Position numbers and translations under genes: made by a program. Positions 1-9,229 of a DNA stretch of 33,088 nucleotides are shown here, piece by piece; positions within the stretch are counted from its first letter, which is position 1; each line of letters begins with the position of its first letter. A model generated the notes under the pieces. It was given only the letters and a program-made list of their open reading frames with translations. It was not told where the DNA came from and ran no database searches. Source of the DNA: Thermoplasma sp. (GTDB lineage: Archaea > Thermoplasmatota > Thermoplasmata > Thermoplasmatales > Thermoplasmataceae); contig NZ_JAGDXM010000054.1 of NCBI RefSeq assembly GCF_023256435.1, positions 1 to 33,088 of the forward strand, read 5' to 3'.

Positions 1-2
1 AG

Positions 3-1208
3 TATCTAAACGATCATAAGTATGGAAACGCTGAGGGTTCAGATCTCTGGACTGCAATAGAGGAAGTGTCAGGTAAACCGGTGAAGAGGGTGATGGAGTA
101 CTGGATAAAGAATCCGGGATACCCTGTGATAACGGTCCGCAAAGACGGAAAGAAATTCAGATTCACACAGGATCGCTTCTTCCTTGATGGGACGAGGGGG
201 GAAGGCAAATGGCCCATACCCCTTACGGTGATCACCGGATCAGGGAAGAAATCCATATTGATGGAGGACACTGCCGAAGTTGAGGATCTCATCAAGGTGA
301 ACGCTAACAATAGCGGGTTTTACAGGGTGGCCTATGACTCAGAATCATTTGCAACAGTGATGAAGAACTATGATAAGCTGAGCAACCTTGACAGATGGGG
401 AATAATAAGCGATCTCTATGCATTCCTCATCTCCGGAAGGATCTCTGTGGATGACTACCTGTCCAGGATAAAGGGATTCCTTGATGACACCGACCACCTT
501 GTTGTGGAGGAGGTTTCCTCGCAGCTTACAGGCCTTTATCTCCTCAAACCGGAATCCAAGAAAATAGCGGAATTAGCCTCATCATATCTCAGATCACAGG
601 TTGCGAGGCTAGGAGATAAGAAGAAGGGGGAGGATGACAAGATCTCCAAGCTAAGAGGCATAGTAACGCAGGATCTGGCCATGGTGGACGACGCCTTTGC
701 AAAGGATCTTTCAAGCTCGTTCGGCAACCTGGCAGCCGATCCTGACCTCGCCCTTGCAAGATCCATAGCCGTTGCAAAAACGGCTGGAATTTCTGAACTG
801 GCCAAGGCAGCCAATAACTACAGCGATGACGAGATCCGCGTGAGGATAATTGCCGCCATGGGATGGTGCAATACCACGGATCTGAAGAGCGTTTTTGGCC
901 TGATAGATGACGGAACAATAAGAAAACAGGATATGCTGTACGTCTTCAGCACCATGCCGTCAAATCCAAATGGCAGAGATTTCTTCTTCTCAAACATCGA
1001 TCGGATCGTTGCGCTGATGGAACATGCATTTGAGGGCACAGGCTACACAAGCAGGATACTTGAAAATGCCATACCCTACATCGGCCTCAGCAAATACGAT
1101 GAGGTGAAGAAAAAAGCAGAACAGATAAGGAAACCAAGCTACAGCGTAGGTATTAACAAAGGTCTTGAAACTCTGGAAATTGTAAGAAAGTTATATAATA
1201 AATTATAA
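3..1208 (+). CDS. Tricorn-interacting aminopeptidase factor (F2/F3 type, M1 family), C-terminal half
   Basis: The reading frame is open to the window edge, so the gene starts upstream; the 401 residues seen are about half of the ~780 usual for tricorn factors F2/F3. These are cytosolic zinc M1 aminopeptidases that trim peptides released by the proteasome and tricorn protease to free amino acids. The first visible stretch, with YGNAEGSDLW and then EEVSGKPV, YWIKNPGYPV and a beta-sandwich segment, matches the end of the M1 catalytic region; the rest is the all-helical C-terminal domain. The GAMEN and HExxH zinc motifs would lie in the missing N-terminal half, so activity cannot be judged here. 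It ends 7 nt from the convergent symporter. F2 is favoured over F3 only by my memory of gene order around T. acidophilum F2; the family call is firm, the paralogue is not. Confidence 0.88.
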   Translation, partial: YLNDHKYGNAEGSDLWTAIEEVSGKPVKRVMEYWIKNPGYPVITVRKDGKKFRFTQDRFFLDGTRGEGKWPIPLTVITGSGKKSILMEDTAEVEDLIKVNANNSGFYRVAYDSESFATVMKNYDKLSNLDRWGIISDLYAFLISGRISVDDYLSRIKGFLDDTDHLVVEEVSSQLTGLYLLKPESKKIAELASSYLRSQVARLGDKKKGEDDKISKLRGIVTQDLAMVDDAFAKDLSSSFGNLAADPDLALARSIAVAKTAGISELAKAANNYSDDEIRVRIIAAMGWCNTTDLKSVFGLIDDGTIRKQDMLYVFSTMPSNPNGRDFFFSNIDRIVALMEHAFEGTGYTSRILENAIPYIGLSKYDEVKKKAEQIRKPSYSVGINKGLETLEIVRKLYNKL

Positions 1209-1215
1209 ATTTATT

Positions 1216-2736
1216 TCATATATTTTCTGGCATCGTCTTTGGCTGCCTGTGGAGAGCATAAACTATTACCTCAACCACTGCAACGACAACCAGGTTTATC
1301 AGAAGTGCGGTGAATCCCACGAATATGAATCCCATGGATGATGGCATAAGAGTCGTTTTGATTATGTTGTACTTGAAGTAAACGAAGTTTGAGTAGACCT
1401 CAAAGTATATACCAGAAACTATACCGGCAAGCCAGCCGGACACGACTGCGTATTTCTCCAGATGCTTTACATACATGCCCAGGAAGACTGCTGGCAGCGT
1501 CTGCAGTATGATTATTCCACCTATCAGCTGCAGGCTTATGGAGTATGTTTCCGGCACTATGAAGACGAAGGCCAACGCTAAGAGCTGGAAGAATACCATA
1601 GATAGCTTCGCTATGAAGGTTTCACGCTTTTCCTCAAGCTCTCTGCCAAGATACCTTATGACATTTCTTGTTAGGAGCGTGGCTTGTGACATTGACATTA
1701 TTGCCGCCGGTACTAGACCACCGATGAATATTCCCAGAAAGGCAAAGCCGGTGAACCATGATGGCGTTACGGACGCTATTAGCGTGGGTACCACCATCGC
1801 ACCGTTGTTATGATAGGTGATGTTAAGCATATGGTAGGCTGCAGGAACACCGTATATTATCACTCCGAAGAGCGCCAGAAATGCGAGCCCAATACCGTAT
1901 ATCGGAAGCAACGCCGTGCTCAGCCTCAGCTTTTGCGCAGACATGGAGCTCAGGCTACCGTTTATCGCATGTGGATAGAGGTAGAGAGCTGCCGCACTCA
2001 TTATGAAGAGCGTCCAGTATGCGTTGTAGAATTTAGGAGGAAGATCAGCGTACACAGGCTTTATTGTGAAGGCTTCGTGCAGGGCTGAATGATACGCCAC
2101 GAATACCGTAACGATGACAACGATAACGGTGGTGAATATTATTATATCCTTCATCACCGCTGTCAGCGAGGTACCCCTCAGACCGCTTGTGTACGTGAAT
2201 GCTATCAGCACTATTATTGCAAGCACCAGCGCTATATTGCTGGCTAAATTCACATTTCCACCGAGCGGAGTGAGCATACCTGTGAGTATGGCCCTCATTC
2301 CTACTATCTGAAGCGCTATGTATGGAAGCTCAGCCACTATTCCGGTCAATGCTATGATCATGGCCAGCGCATTGCTGTTGAATCTATCGCTGACGAAGTC
2401 TCCGGCCGTTACATAACCGTTCTTCTTGGAGAGAGTCCATAATTTAGGCATGGTGATCATGGCTATGGCGAAGGCAAGAGATACATAGGGGACAGCGAAG
2501 AAGTATATGGAACCCACCGCGTACATGGAAGATGGTACGGCGATGAATGTGTAGGCCGTGTATAGATCTGCGCCTACCAGGAACCACACAAGGAATGTAC
2601 CGAGCCTTCTGCCGCCCAGAGCCCATTCGGGTAGCTGGTTCAGGTTGCCCTTTCTGAAGTTCTTTGCAAGGAAGCCGACCGCAACGAATATGACAAAGAA
2701 CACCAGGAATACCGCTATCTCAACGTAGTCACTCAT
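1216..2736 (-). CDS. Sodium/solute symporter (SSS family, MctP/PutP-like)
   Basis: This 506-residue integral membrane protein is close to the usual SSS length and has about 13 hydrophobic segments spread over its whole length. The N-terminus has a first helix, then a basic stretch and GGRRLGTFLVWF followed by ADLYTAYTF, the region where SSS proteins form the first cation/substrate helices; VTAGDFVSDRFNS is another typical loop. Family members move acetate, other monocarboxylates, proline or pantothenate into the cell with Na+ (or H+). The start ATG overlaps the stop of the small membrane gene upstream by 4 nt (ATGA), so the two are translationally coupled. That small partner points to the monocarboxylate/amino-acid MctP subgroup, but the substrate cannot be read from sequence. 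The gene converges on the tricorn factor with a 7-nt AT-rich gap. Confidence 0.88.
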   Translation of the reverse strand: MSDYVEIAVFLVFFVIFVAVGFLAKNFRKGNLNQLPEWALGGRRLGTFLVWFLVGADLYTAYTFIAVPSSMYAVGSIYFFAVPYVSLAFAIAMITMPKLWTLSKKNGYVTAGDFVSDRFNSNALAMIIALTGIVAELPYIALQIVGMRAILTGMLTPLGGNVNLASNIALVLAIIVLIAFTYTSGLRGTSLTAVMKDIIIFTTVIVVIVTVFVAYHSALHEAFTIKPVYADLPPKFYNAYWTLFIMSAAALYLYPHAINGSLSSMSAQKLRLSTALLPIYGIGLAFLALFGVIIYGVPAAYHMLNITYHNNGAMVVPTLIASVTPSWFTGFAFLGIFIGGLVPAAIMSMSQATLLTRNVIRYLGRELEEKRETFIAKLSMVFFQLLALAFVFIVPETYSISLQLIGGIIILQTLPAVFLGMYVKHLEKYAVVSGWLAGIVSGIYFEVYSNFVYFKYNIIKTTLMPSSMGFIFVGFTALLINLVVVAVVEVIVYALHRQPKTMPENI

Positions 2737-2933
2737 TGCTTCACCTCTCTATCGAGTATGTAGGCCGCTATGCCGAAGAGCAGAGCAGAGATTCCAAGCC
2801 ACAGGGTCTGATACCAGTAAAAAAATGTCAAACCACCTATCTCCGGATTAACCCTGTTGTACGTTGGTATGGCAAAATAGACTATAAACGGGATAACAAT
2901 AAGTATACCCGCTATCAAGTATTTAGTGTTCAT
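2733..2933 (-). CDS. Small two-helix membrane protein (DUF3311-like), symporter partner
   Basis: A 66-residue protein with two transmembrane helices: IAGILIVIPFIVYFAIPTYN near the N-terminus, then a loop, then WYQTLWLGISALLFGIAAYI, ending in a charged DREVKQ tail. Size, topology and position directly before an SSS symporter fit the DUF3311 family, thought to be an accessory subunit of MctP-type carriers. Its stop overlaps the symporter start (ATGA). An ATG three codons upstream (2942) is possible, but the TATA-like box at 2956-2963 is centred about 26 nt before the ATG at 2933, so a leaderless start at 2933 is preferred. Role as a carrier subunit is inferred from association only. Confidence 0.75.
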   Translation of the reverse strand: MNTKYLIAGILIVIPFIVYFAIPTYNRVNPEIGGLTFFYWYQTLWLGISALLFGIAAYILDREVKQ

Positions 2934-2955
2934 CGATAACATATGATCATAGCAA

Positions 2956-2963
2956 TATTTAAA
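2956..2963 (-). promoter_or_regulatory. TATA box for the symporter operon
   Basis: On the minus strand this reads TTTAAATA, centred about 26 nt before the ATG at 2933. That spacing is the archaeal TATA-to-start distance for a leaderless transcript. Upstream, roughly 2964-3151 is extremely AT-rich with no coding signal that I trust. Confidence 0.6.
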
Positions 2964-3151
2964 TTTTGGCTAGAGAATACTTTTAATCTACAATTATTTA
3001 CTAATCAATTTTACAATAATGAATATAAAAATAGTTCATACATTATTATTTATGGAAATTTTATATATAATATGAAAAAACTTGCTAAGTATATTTCATA
3101 CGACACTTTTAGATTGATAAAAAAAATATTAAATAAAAATTATAAAGTCTT

Positions 3152-5407
3152 TCATTCTATTGAGATTCTCCCATTTTCAATCCTGACTTGATTTCCATTT
3201 AAGGTAGGAGTCATAGAACCGAATCCATGCAGCACTATAAATTTCACGCTGACAGGCCTGTCTGGATTCATCCTTATATCTCTGCCGTCAAATTCGATGT
3301 CCACCTTCACATCATCGTTGCCGCTACTTATATAGAAAGTGCGCTTAGCCCTTCCTGATCCAAGGTACAGATGCACCTCTATACCGTTGTTTTCCCGCAA
3401 TATGGCTGATCCTTCTCTGACAAATATTGGAACTGTGCTTAGATTTACACCGTACGTAATATGACCCTCAACGACGCTGTCATTTGAAATATCATACCAT
3501 CTTCCAGATGGCAGGAATACCTCCCTGTTAATCACATGATCTTCAACTACCGGAGCTATAAGGAGATCATCACCCATCATATATTCATCATCTATGGACA
3601 TGGCAAGCGTATTCTTAGGATCGGCCCAGAATACCGGGCGAAGGATCGGTCTGCCCGTGATAGATGAGGATATCGCCTCGCTGTATATCTGCGGGACAAA
3701 TGAATGCCTCATCCTTATCACGTCAATTATCTCCCTTTCGTGATCGCCGAATGCCCATGGCTCACGCCTCTTCGATCTCTTATCTGAATGCACCCTGTAA
3801 AGCGGGAAGAAGAGCGAAGCCTGCAGCCATCTTATGAAAAGATGCGGAGTGGGGGAACCCGTGAATCCCCCGATATCGCATCCGGTCAATGTTATGCCGG
3901 ACATGGACATGTGAAGTATCGTCACTATATTCTGCTTAAGCTCCTTCCATGAGGTCTCAGTATCTCCAGTCCATATCCATGAATACTGGCTTATTCCAGC
4001 CCATCCGGATCGGGAAAGTATGAAAGGCCTTTCGCTTCTGGAGAGGTGATCGAATGCAGCCTTATCCATATAGTAGCCGTATAGGTTGTGCACCTCCTCA
4101 TGCCTGCCTATGCTGTGAACCGCGGATCTGGGCATAGTGTTGTCTCCCCATGCAACGAATATTGCAGGTTCATTCATGTCATGCCAGAATCCTGATATGC
4201 CCATGGATCGCATGAAATCGTACTTGGAACTGTACCATTCCCTTGCGCCTGCATCTGTGAAATCGGGAAATGCCGCCATTTCTGGCCAGACAGGAGCGTA
4301 CATGACGTTTCCGTCTGGATAGCGCACAAAATAGCCATTCTTTAAACCTTCTTCGTACAGATCGTATCCAGGCTCCATCTTAACACTGGGCTCCATTATG
4401 GTTATGAGACGCACACCATTCTTCATCATGTAGTCGGTGAGCTGCTTAATGTCTCCAAAACGCTTCTGATCGAATGTAAACATCTTAAAGCTGTCCATAT
4501 AATCTATATCCAGATATATAGCGCCAAGTGGTATTCCGCGAGATATGAAGCCATCAACAACGTCTCTGACCTCCTTGGTATCCATATAGCTGTACCTTGA
4601 CTGCTGGAACTCAAAGGCCCAGTATGGAGGCTTGTACGGCTTTCCGGTTATCTCCGCAAACCGTGAGTATATTGAATCAAGATCGCCCGTGATTATGTAA
4701 TATTCCAAGGGTTTTGATCTGAAGGATATCGACAGGCGCCTCTCGTCAGAATAACCAACATCCACCGTGGAATCCCCTGCATTCGCGTAAAAGATAAGCA
4801 CAAATCTGCCCTCATGCCCGTGCAGCATTACTGGCGCATTGAGATACAGAGGATCGCTATCCGGACCGTATGATCCGTTTGCGTCATGGTTCCACAGCCT
4901 ATATACGTGACCAATCATGTTCAGCGGTGCGGCTTTCTCTCCGAGGCCGCTTATTATATCTTCTTCGCCTATTTCAAATGAATGTGTTATATCGCTTCCA
5001 AACGATGGAAAAAACTCGTGATGCAGCACCACACCCTCGGGATCCGCCACCGTAAGCCCATCCTTCTGAAGTGATACGACATTTTTTCCGAACAGGTATC
5101 TCTCCCCGTCCTGTATGGGCTTCACGAACGACGGATCGCTTATAGGCAAGGCGGGTCCATCGGTCCATGTGAATTTGAGTACACCATTATCCGTACCCTG
5201 TATCCTCAGAACATATCCATCGAATTTAACGATCAGGCTATCGCCTTCCACCTGTGTTGATCTCAGTTCACCTAGTTCGGGATACCTAGCATCCCGCAGA
5301 AACATTGAGTCATATTTATCCCTGGTAAGAGAATAATTGACAACATCCATAAACATCGTTTCGCTGAAGGTGTTCAGAAAACCTTTGATATCGTCAAGCA
5401 ATTGCAT
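3152..5407 (-). CDS. Alpha-glucosidase, GH31
   Basis: A 751-residue family 31 glycoside hydrolase that releases glucose from the non-reducing end of maltose-type oligosaccharides with retention. Order: an N-terminal beta-sandwich (about 1-250), then a TIM barrel starting near PYWAFEFQQSRYSY (261-274), then C-terminal beta-domains. YLDIDYMDSFKMFTFD (298-313) lines the sugar site; the nucleophile is Asp410 in WHDMNEPAIF (408-417); the acid/base is Asp482 in the WTGD of SWIWTGDTETSW. No signal peptide is seen, so the enzyme is probably cytosolic. Length is normal and all key residues are present. The ATG at 5407 is supported by a TATA-like box at 5433-5440. An alpha-glucosidase of T. acidophilum has been studied and I believe this is that gene; this was not checked. 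Confidence 0.95.
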   Translation of the reverse strand: MQLLDDIKGFLNTFSETMFMDVVNYSLTRDKYDSMFLRDARYPELGELRSTQVEGDSLIVKFDGYVLRIQGTDNGVLKFTWTDGPALPISDPSFVKPIQDGERYLFGKNVVSLQKDGLTVADPEGVVLHHEFFPSFGSDITHSFEIGEEDIISGLGEKAAPLNMIGHVYRLWNHDANGSYGPDSDPLYLNAPVMLHGHEGRFVLIFYANAGDSTVDVGYSDERRLSISFRSKPLEYYIITGDLDSIYSRFAEITGKPYKPPYWAFEFQQSRYSYMDTKEVRDVVDGFISRGIPLGAIYLDIDYMDSFKMFTFDQKRFGDIKQLTDYMMKNGVRLITIMEPSVKMEPGYDLYEEGLKNGYFVRYPDGNVMYAPVWPEMAAFPDFTDAGAREWYSSKYDFMRSMGISGFWHDMNEPAIFVAWGDNTMPRSAVHSIGRHEEVHNLYGYYMDKAAFDHLSRSERPFILSRSGWAGISQYSWIWTGDTETSWKELKQNIVTILHMSMSGITLTGCDIGGFTGSPTPHLFIRWLQASLFFPLYRVHSDKRSKRREPWAFGDHEREIIDVIRMRHSFVPQIYSEAISSSITGRPILRPVFWADPKNTLAMSIDDEYMMGDDLLIAPVVEDHVINREVFLPSGRWYDISNDSVVEGHITYGVNLSTVPIFVREGSAILRENNGIEVHLYLGSGRAKRTFYISSGNDDVKVDIEFDGRDIRMNPDRPVSVKFIVLHGFGSMTPTLNGNQVRIENGRISIE

Positions 5408-5432
5408 GTATATCGTATGTGTAGCATAAAGA

Positions 5433-5440
5433 TTTATTAA
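5433..5440 (-). promoter_or_regulatory. TATA-like box for the alpha-glucosidase
   Basis: Minus-strand TTAATAAA, centred about 29 nt before the ATG at 5407. It fits a leaderless or very short-leader transcript. Confidence 0.45.
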
Positions 5441-5491
5441 TTTTTTACTAACATTAATAGTATGTTTTTAAGAAAATAACTGCAGGAGAAT

Positions 5492-6613
5492 CTAATCCTG
5501 CATCCGTATCTGTCTGAGGCTCACTCTAGCCATGCGTTCGATCTGGCGCACAGCGTCTTTCTGATTTTCCTCCACTATGCTGAATGCACGACCATCTGAC
5601 CCCAGCCTTGCAGTTCTTCCCACTCTGTGGACGTAAACCTTGGGATCGTCTGGCAGATCAAAGTTTATTATATCTGTCACGTCGCGGATGTCTATGCCCC
5701 TTGCGGCAACGTTTGTCGCAACAAGATATTCCACCCTGTTCCTGAAGAGGTACATGGCTTTTTCTCTCTGGCTCTGGCTCATATCCCCATTGATCATGAC
5801 GGCGTTGTAACCCTTGTTTAGAAGAAAATCGCAAACCATCTTGGTACCAGCCTTTGTCCTTGAGAAGATTATTGTTTTCTGAGGACCATATGTTTTCAGG
5901 TAATTCTGCAGTGCCTGAAGCTTTCTATTTCTCTTCGTTATCGTGTAATAGTGGTCAATTTCTTTAACCGTGACCTCGTCAGAATCGACCATTATCGTAG
6001 TTGGATCGTGCATGAAATCGCTGGCCATCTCCACGATCTGCTCCGGCATAGTTGCCGAAAGTATGAACGTCTGTTTCTCCTCGTTGAGGAATGACATGAT
6101 CTTCCTGATATCGTCTATGAAGCCCATGTCCAGCATGACGTCTGCCTCATCCAGTACGAAGTATCGTATAGCTGATAGGTCCAGAAACCCGCGATCATGA
6201 AGATCAAGTATTCTGCCCGGAGTGCCAACAATGATATCGGTTCCCCTTTCCAGAGACTCTATCTGCCTTGCCATTGAGGATCCACCATAGATGACTGTGG
6301 ATCTTATCCTTGATCTGCGCCCCAGTCTCTCCGCGACTCCATTTACCTGTATCGCCAGCTCCCTCGTGGGAAGCACAACAAGTGCTCTTGGCTTTCTTCC
6401 GCGCCCTATCATGTTAAGTATGGGCACGAGGTAAGCAGCGGTCTTTCCAGATCCAGTCTTCGACCTTATGATGAGATCCTTACCATCGAGGGCAGGTGAC
6501 ATTGCCTGTTCCTGTACAGCCGTCATTTCAACAAAACCAATCCTTTCAAGATCTGCTTTCAGATCATCGTTTATATTGCAATCTTCGAATTTCGACATAT
6601 CTATTCCAACCAT
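5492..6613 (-). CDS. DEAD-box ATP-dependent RNA helicase
   Basis: A minimal two-RecA-domain helicase of 373 residues with no N- or C-terminal extension. In order: Q motif (GFVEMTAVQEQ, 26-36), Walker A SKTGSGKT (51-58), motif Ia PTRELA (82-87), motif Ib TPGR, motif II DEAD (155-158), motif III SAT (186-188), and in domain 2 IIFSRTKAGT, the motif V stretch AARGIDI and motif VI HRVGRTAR. It unwinds short RNA duplexes or remodels RNPs; the target is unknown. The frame stays open to an ATG at 6655, but the TATA box TTTATAAA lies at 6639-6646 inside that extension. The ATG at 6613 (MVGIDMSKFE), or the one at 6598, is therefore the likely start. Divergent from the thiolase. Confidence 0.92.
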   Translation of the reverse strand: MVGIDMSKFEDCNINDDLKADLERIGFVEMTAVQEQAMSPALDGKDLIIRSKTGSGKTAAYLVPILNMIGRGRKPRALVVLPTRELAIQVNGVAERLGRRSRIRSTVIYGGSSMARQIESLERGTDIIVGTPGRILDLHDRGFLDLSAIRYFVLDEADVMLDMGFIDDIRKIMSFLNEEKQTFILSATMPEQIVEMASDFMHDPTTIMVDSDEVTVKEIDHYYTITKRNRKLQALQNYLKTYGPQKTIIFSRTKAGTKMVCDFLLNKGYNAVMINGDMSQSQREKAMYLFRNRVEYLVATNVAARGIDIRDVTDIINFDLPDDPKVYVHRVGRTARLGSDGRAFSIVEENQKDAVRQIERMARVSLRQIRMQD

Positions 6614-6927
6614 TCGACAAAAGCCCGCGAATGGCAAATTTATAAAAAACAACATCAGCGACCTTCGATGAAATCAAGGAGACAGCCGGGATGCTGGATT
6701 TTTAAATATCCCATTTGCGCACTTTTAACTTTCTTAGTATGATGAACATATATATGACCTTTGCCATCGCGATCAATCAAAGCGGATAAGGCATTTCGCA
6801 TGTTTCGTTATTTATATTTCTATTCCATTTTATATATAGAATTATTTTTTTATGTAGAATATGATAAATATAAATATTGTCAGAATAAATTTATATTGCA
6901 TCTTCAACTTATTCATATCGATGTGAA
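6614..6927. promoter_or_regulatory. Divergent intergenic region, helicase / thiolase
   Basis: This 314-nt stretch holds the minus-strand TATA box for the helicase (TTTATAAA, 6639-6646, about 30 nt before the ATG at 6613). It also holds a plus-strand TATA-like box for the thiolase (ATTTATAT, 6889-6896), which would place the transcript start near 6919, about 9 nt before the ATG. The middle (about 6660-6880) is AT-rich; I see no gene, RNA or convincing repeat in it. A two-codon frame ATG-TGA at 6921-6926 sits just before the thiolase ATG and is probably chance. Confidence 0.5.
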
Positions 6928-8118
6928 ATGAACGGAGAGAACGTGTACCTCGTCGACTTCAAAAGGACCGCATTTTCAAGATCTAGGCCCAACGACCCTG
7001 AGCGAGATGTCTTTAATTCCATACGGATGGACGAAGCTATGGCAAAGCTCATCAACGTTGTCATCGATGAAACCGGTATCAAACCGGAGGAGATAAACGA
7101 CGTGATAACAGGATGCGCGCTCCAGATGGACGAGAACTGGACATATGGAGGCAGGCATCCAATACTGCTCGCAAACTTACCAGACAGCGTACCTGGAATG
7201 GCTCTGGACAGGGCATGCTCATCATCGCTCAATGCGATAACCATTGGTGCCATGGAGATAATGACCGGAAACTCGGACATAGTTCTTGCTGGCGGTTACG
7301 AACACATGACGCATGTACCGATGGGAAACAGCCCATTTCTCAAGCCAAACATAAAGCTCATGGTCAGGCCAGAGTATATGCATTACGATATGAATACCGG
7401 TTATTCAATGGGACTAACCGCAGAAAAGCTCGCCGCCCTTAGGGGGATAACAAGGGATGAGATGGACAAATATTCGTTGAGGAGCCATCAACTTGCCTCA
7501 AAGGCGCTAGATGAAGGATATTTCAAAGGCGAGATAGTGCCCATAGAGGTCGAGATAAATGGCGAAGAGAAGGTCATCGATACTGATCAGAGCATCAGGA
7601 AGAACACCTCACTTGAGGATATGAAGAAGTTGAAGCCAGCATTCAGAGATGATGGCGTCATAACTGCAGGAAACTCATCACCGCTTAATGCAGGAGCTTC
7701 TTTGACACTGATCATGTCCGAGAAGAAGGTAAAGGAATACGGTTTAAAGCCAATGGCGAGGATAGTATCATTTGGCTGGGCAGGCGTTGACCCTTCCATA
7801 ATGGGTGAGGGGCCAGTACCCGCAACGAGAAATGCACTGGCGAAGGCCAAGATGGATGTATCCGACATAGACCTGTGGGAGATAAATGAAGCGTTCGCGG
7901 TAGTGGTACTAAACGCCATGAAGGAGCTGGGAATAGAAGAGGATCGCGTCAACGTACACGGCGGAGCTATAGCGATAGGCCATCCCCTTGGAGCAACTGG
8001 GGCAAGGATCGCGGGTACCCTGGCAAGGATCATGAACGAGAAGAAGAAGGACTACGGTGTAGCAACGCTGTGTGTCGGCGGAGGACAGGGTTACTCCGTT
8101 GTTTTTGAGAGGTATTGA
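6928..8118 (+). CDS. Acetyl-CoA acetyltransferase / 3-ketoacyl-CoA thiolase
   Basis: A 396-residue classical thiolase, the usual length. It cleaves 3-ketoacyl-CoA with CoA to acetyl-CoA and shortened acyl-CoA, or condenses two acetyl-CoA. The acylated Cys is Cys97 in DRACSSSLNA; NEAF is at 320-323; His352 lies in GGAIAIGHPLGATGAR; and the second active-site Cys382 lies in CVGGGQG near the C-terminus. This full set marks a bacterial-type thiolase rather than the SCP2-thiolase common in archaea, which usually lacks the CxG loop. It is the first gene of a three-gene unit with two acyl-CoA dehydrogenases (1-nt gap, then a 4-nt overlap), so the degradative direction is more likely. Chain-length preference cannot be told. 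Confidence 0.93.
   Translation: MNGENVYLVDFKRTAFSRSRPNDPERDVFNSIRMDEAMAKLINVVIDETGIKPEEINDVITGCALQMDENWTYGGRHPILLANLPDSVPGMALDRACSSSLNAITIGAMEIMTGNSDIVLAGGYEHMTHVPMGNSPFLKPNIKLMVRPEYMHYDMNTGYSMGLTAEKLAALRGITRDEMDKYSLRSHQLASKALDEGYFKGEIVPIEVEINGEEKVIDTDQSIRKNTSLEDMKKLKPAFRDDGVITAGNSSPLNAGASLTLIMSEKKVKEYGLKPMARIVSFGWAGVDPSIMGEGPVPATRNALAKAKMDVSDIDLWEINEAFAVVVLNAMKELGIEEDRVNVHGGAIAIGHPLGATGARIAGTLARIMNEKKKDYGVATLCVGGGQGYSVVFERY
8107..8113 (+). promoter_or_regulatory. Shine-Dalgarno that fixes the acyl-CoA dehydrogenase start
   Basis: GAGAGGT lies 6 nt before the ATG at 8120, within the last codons of the thiolase. It argues against using the in-frame ATG at 8072, which would overlap the thiolase by 47 nt and add 16 residues foreign to the family. 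Confidence 0.6.
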
Positions 8119-8119
8119 T

Positions 8120-9229
8120 ATGAATTTCGAACTTGATGAGGCGCAGAGGGAGTTCAGGAAGAAGGTAGAGGATTTTGCCAGAAGAGAATTCACCGAGGAG
8201 GAGGCCACGAAATACGATCTCCAGGAGAAATATCCTGAGGAGGTTGTGAAGAGGATGCTGAAGGAGGGGGTTTTTGATTACTCCAATCCCTGGAACATCC
8301 TTGTGGCCACTGAGGCACTTTGCAAGTATGATGCCGGCATGGGAATATCCATGCTTGTGCCGTTCTTCGGAAATGAGGTCATAGCCCTTTTTGGAAATGA
8401 CGACCAGAAGAAAAAATACCTAGGCAGGGTATTTTCCGGTCAGGCCAAGATGGGTCTCGCCGTTACGGAACCGGGCGGTGGAAGCGACGTGGCAAATATA
8501 AAGACGACAGCTGTCAAGGAGGGCGATCATTATGTACTCAACGGATCGAAGATGTTCATCACTAATGGCGACATAGCGGATTTCTTTGTACTGCTTGCAA
8601 GGACATCGGTGGAGAAGAAAAAGCACCAGGGAATGAGCGTATTCATCGTGGAACGCAACTTCGAAGGCTTCAAATCGAATAAGATCCACGGCAAGCTGGG
8701 AGTCAGGGCAACGGATACTGCAGAGATAACTCTGGAAAATGTGAAGGTTCCAGCCGAAAATCTTGTGGGCGAACCTGGAAGGGGCTTCTACTACATAATG
8801 ACCTTCTTCGATATAAGCAGAGCCTACGTGGCGGCGCAGGCCCTTGGAATAGCCGAAGGCATCCTGGAGAGAGCCGTCAACATACTCCAGAAAGATGGGC
8901 CCATAACGTCGCAGCCAGAGCGCGTCCAGTTCACCATAGCCGATATGGCAACACGCATTGAAGCGGCAAAGCTGCTTACCTATGAAGCGGCCTCATTCAT
9001 ATTCAACTTCAATCCAAATCCGGCCGTGACAAGCATGGCAAAGGCCTACGCAGCTGAAACAGCCGTATACGTATCGAGAAAGGCCATGGAGATCACGGGC
9101 ATAGACGGCCTCTCCTCAAGCATAGAGAGATCGTTCAGGGATGCAAAGATAATGGAGATATGGGAGGGCACAAGCGAGATAGAAAAACTGGTCATAGCCA
9201 GAATGCTCAAGGTGGGTGATACCCAATGA
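8120..9229 (+). CDS. Acyl-CoA dehydrogenase, catalytic-type subunit
   Basis: A 369-residue FAD enzyme catalysing the first oxidation of beta-oxidation (acyl-CoA to trans-2-enoyl-CoA), passing electrons to an electron-transfer flavoprotein not encoded in this window. The layout is N-terminal helices (1-~110), a middle beta-domain with LAVTEPGGGSDVANIKTTA (113-131) and KMFITNG (144-150) that hold FAD and substrate, and a helical C-domain ending in DAKIMEIWEGTSEIEKL, where Glu349 aligns with the catalytic base of medium-chain enzymes. It is slightly shorter than the common ~380, with the loss in the N-terminal domain. It starts 1 nt after the thiolase stop with its own SD and overlaps the next dehydrogenase-like gene by 4 nt, hinting that the two proteins work together. 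Confidence 0.94.
   Translation: MNFELDEAQREFRKKVEDFARREFTEEEATKYDLQEKYPEEVVKRMLKEGVFDYSNPWNILVATEALCKYDAGMGISMLVPFFGNEVIALFGNDDQKKKYLGRVFSGQAKMGLAVTEPGGGSDVANIKTTAVKEGDHYVLNGSKMFITNGDIADFFVLLARTSVEKKKHQGMSVFIVERNFEGFKSNKIHGKLGVRATDTAEITLENVKVPAENLVGEPGRGFYYIMTFFDISRAYVAAQALGIAEGILERAVNILQKDGPITSQPERVQFTIADMATRIEAAKLLTYEAASFIFNFNPNPAVTSMAKAYAAETAVYVSRKAMEITGIDGLSSSIERSFRDAKIMEIWEGTSEIEKLVIARMLKVGDTQ

Noticed and set aside
2943-3191. 82-codon plus-strand frame between the symporter operon and the alpha-glucosidase
   Set aside because: Almost pure Ile/Asn/Lys/Phe/Tyr content from AT-rich intergenic DNA; it begins back-to-back with the symporter operon and overlaps the alpha-glucosidase end. No SD and no recognisable feature.
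6921-6930. Minimal ATG-TGA frame just before the thiolase ATG
   Set aside because: Noted because it could recruit ribosomes at the 5' end, but two codons in AT-rich leader sequence are easily chance.
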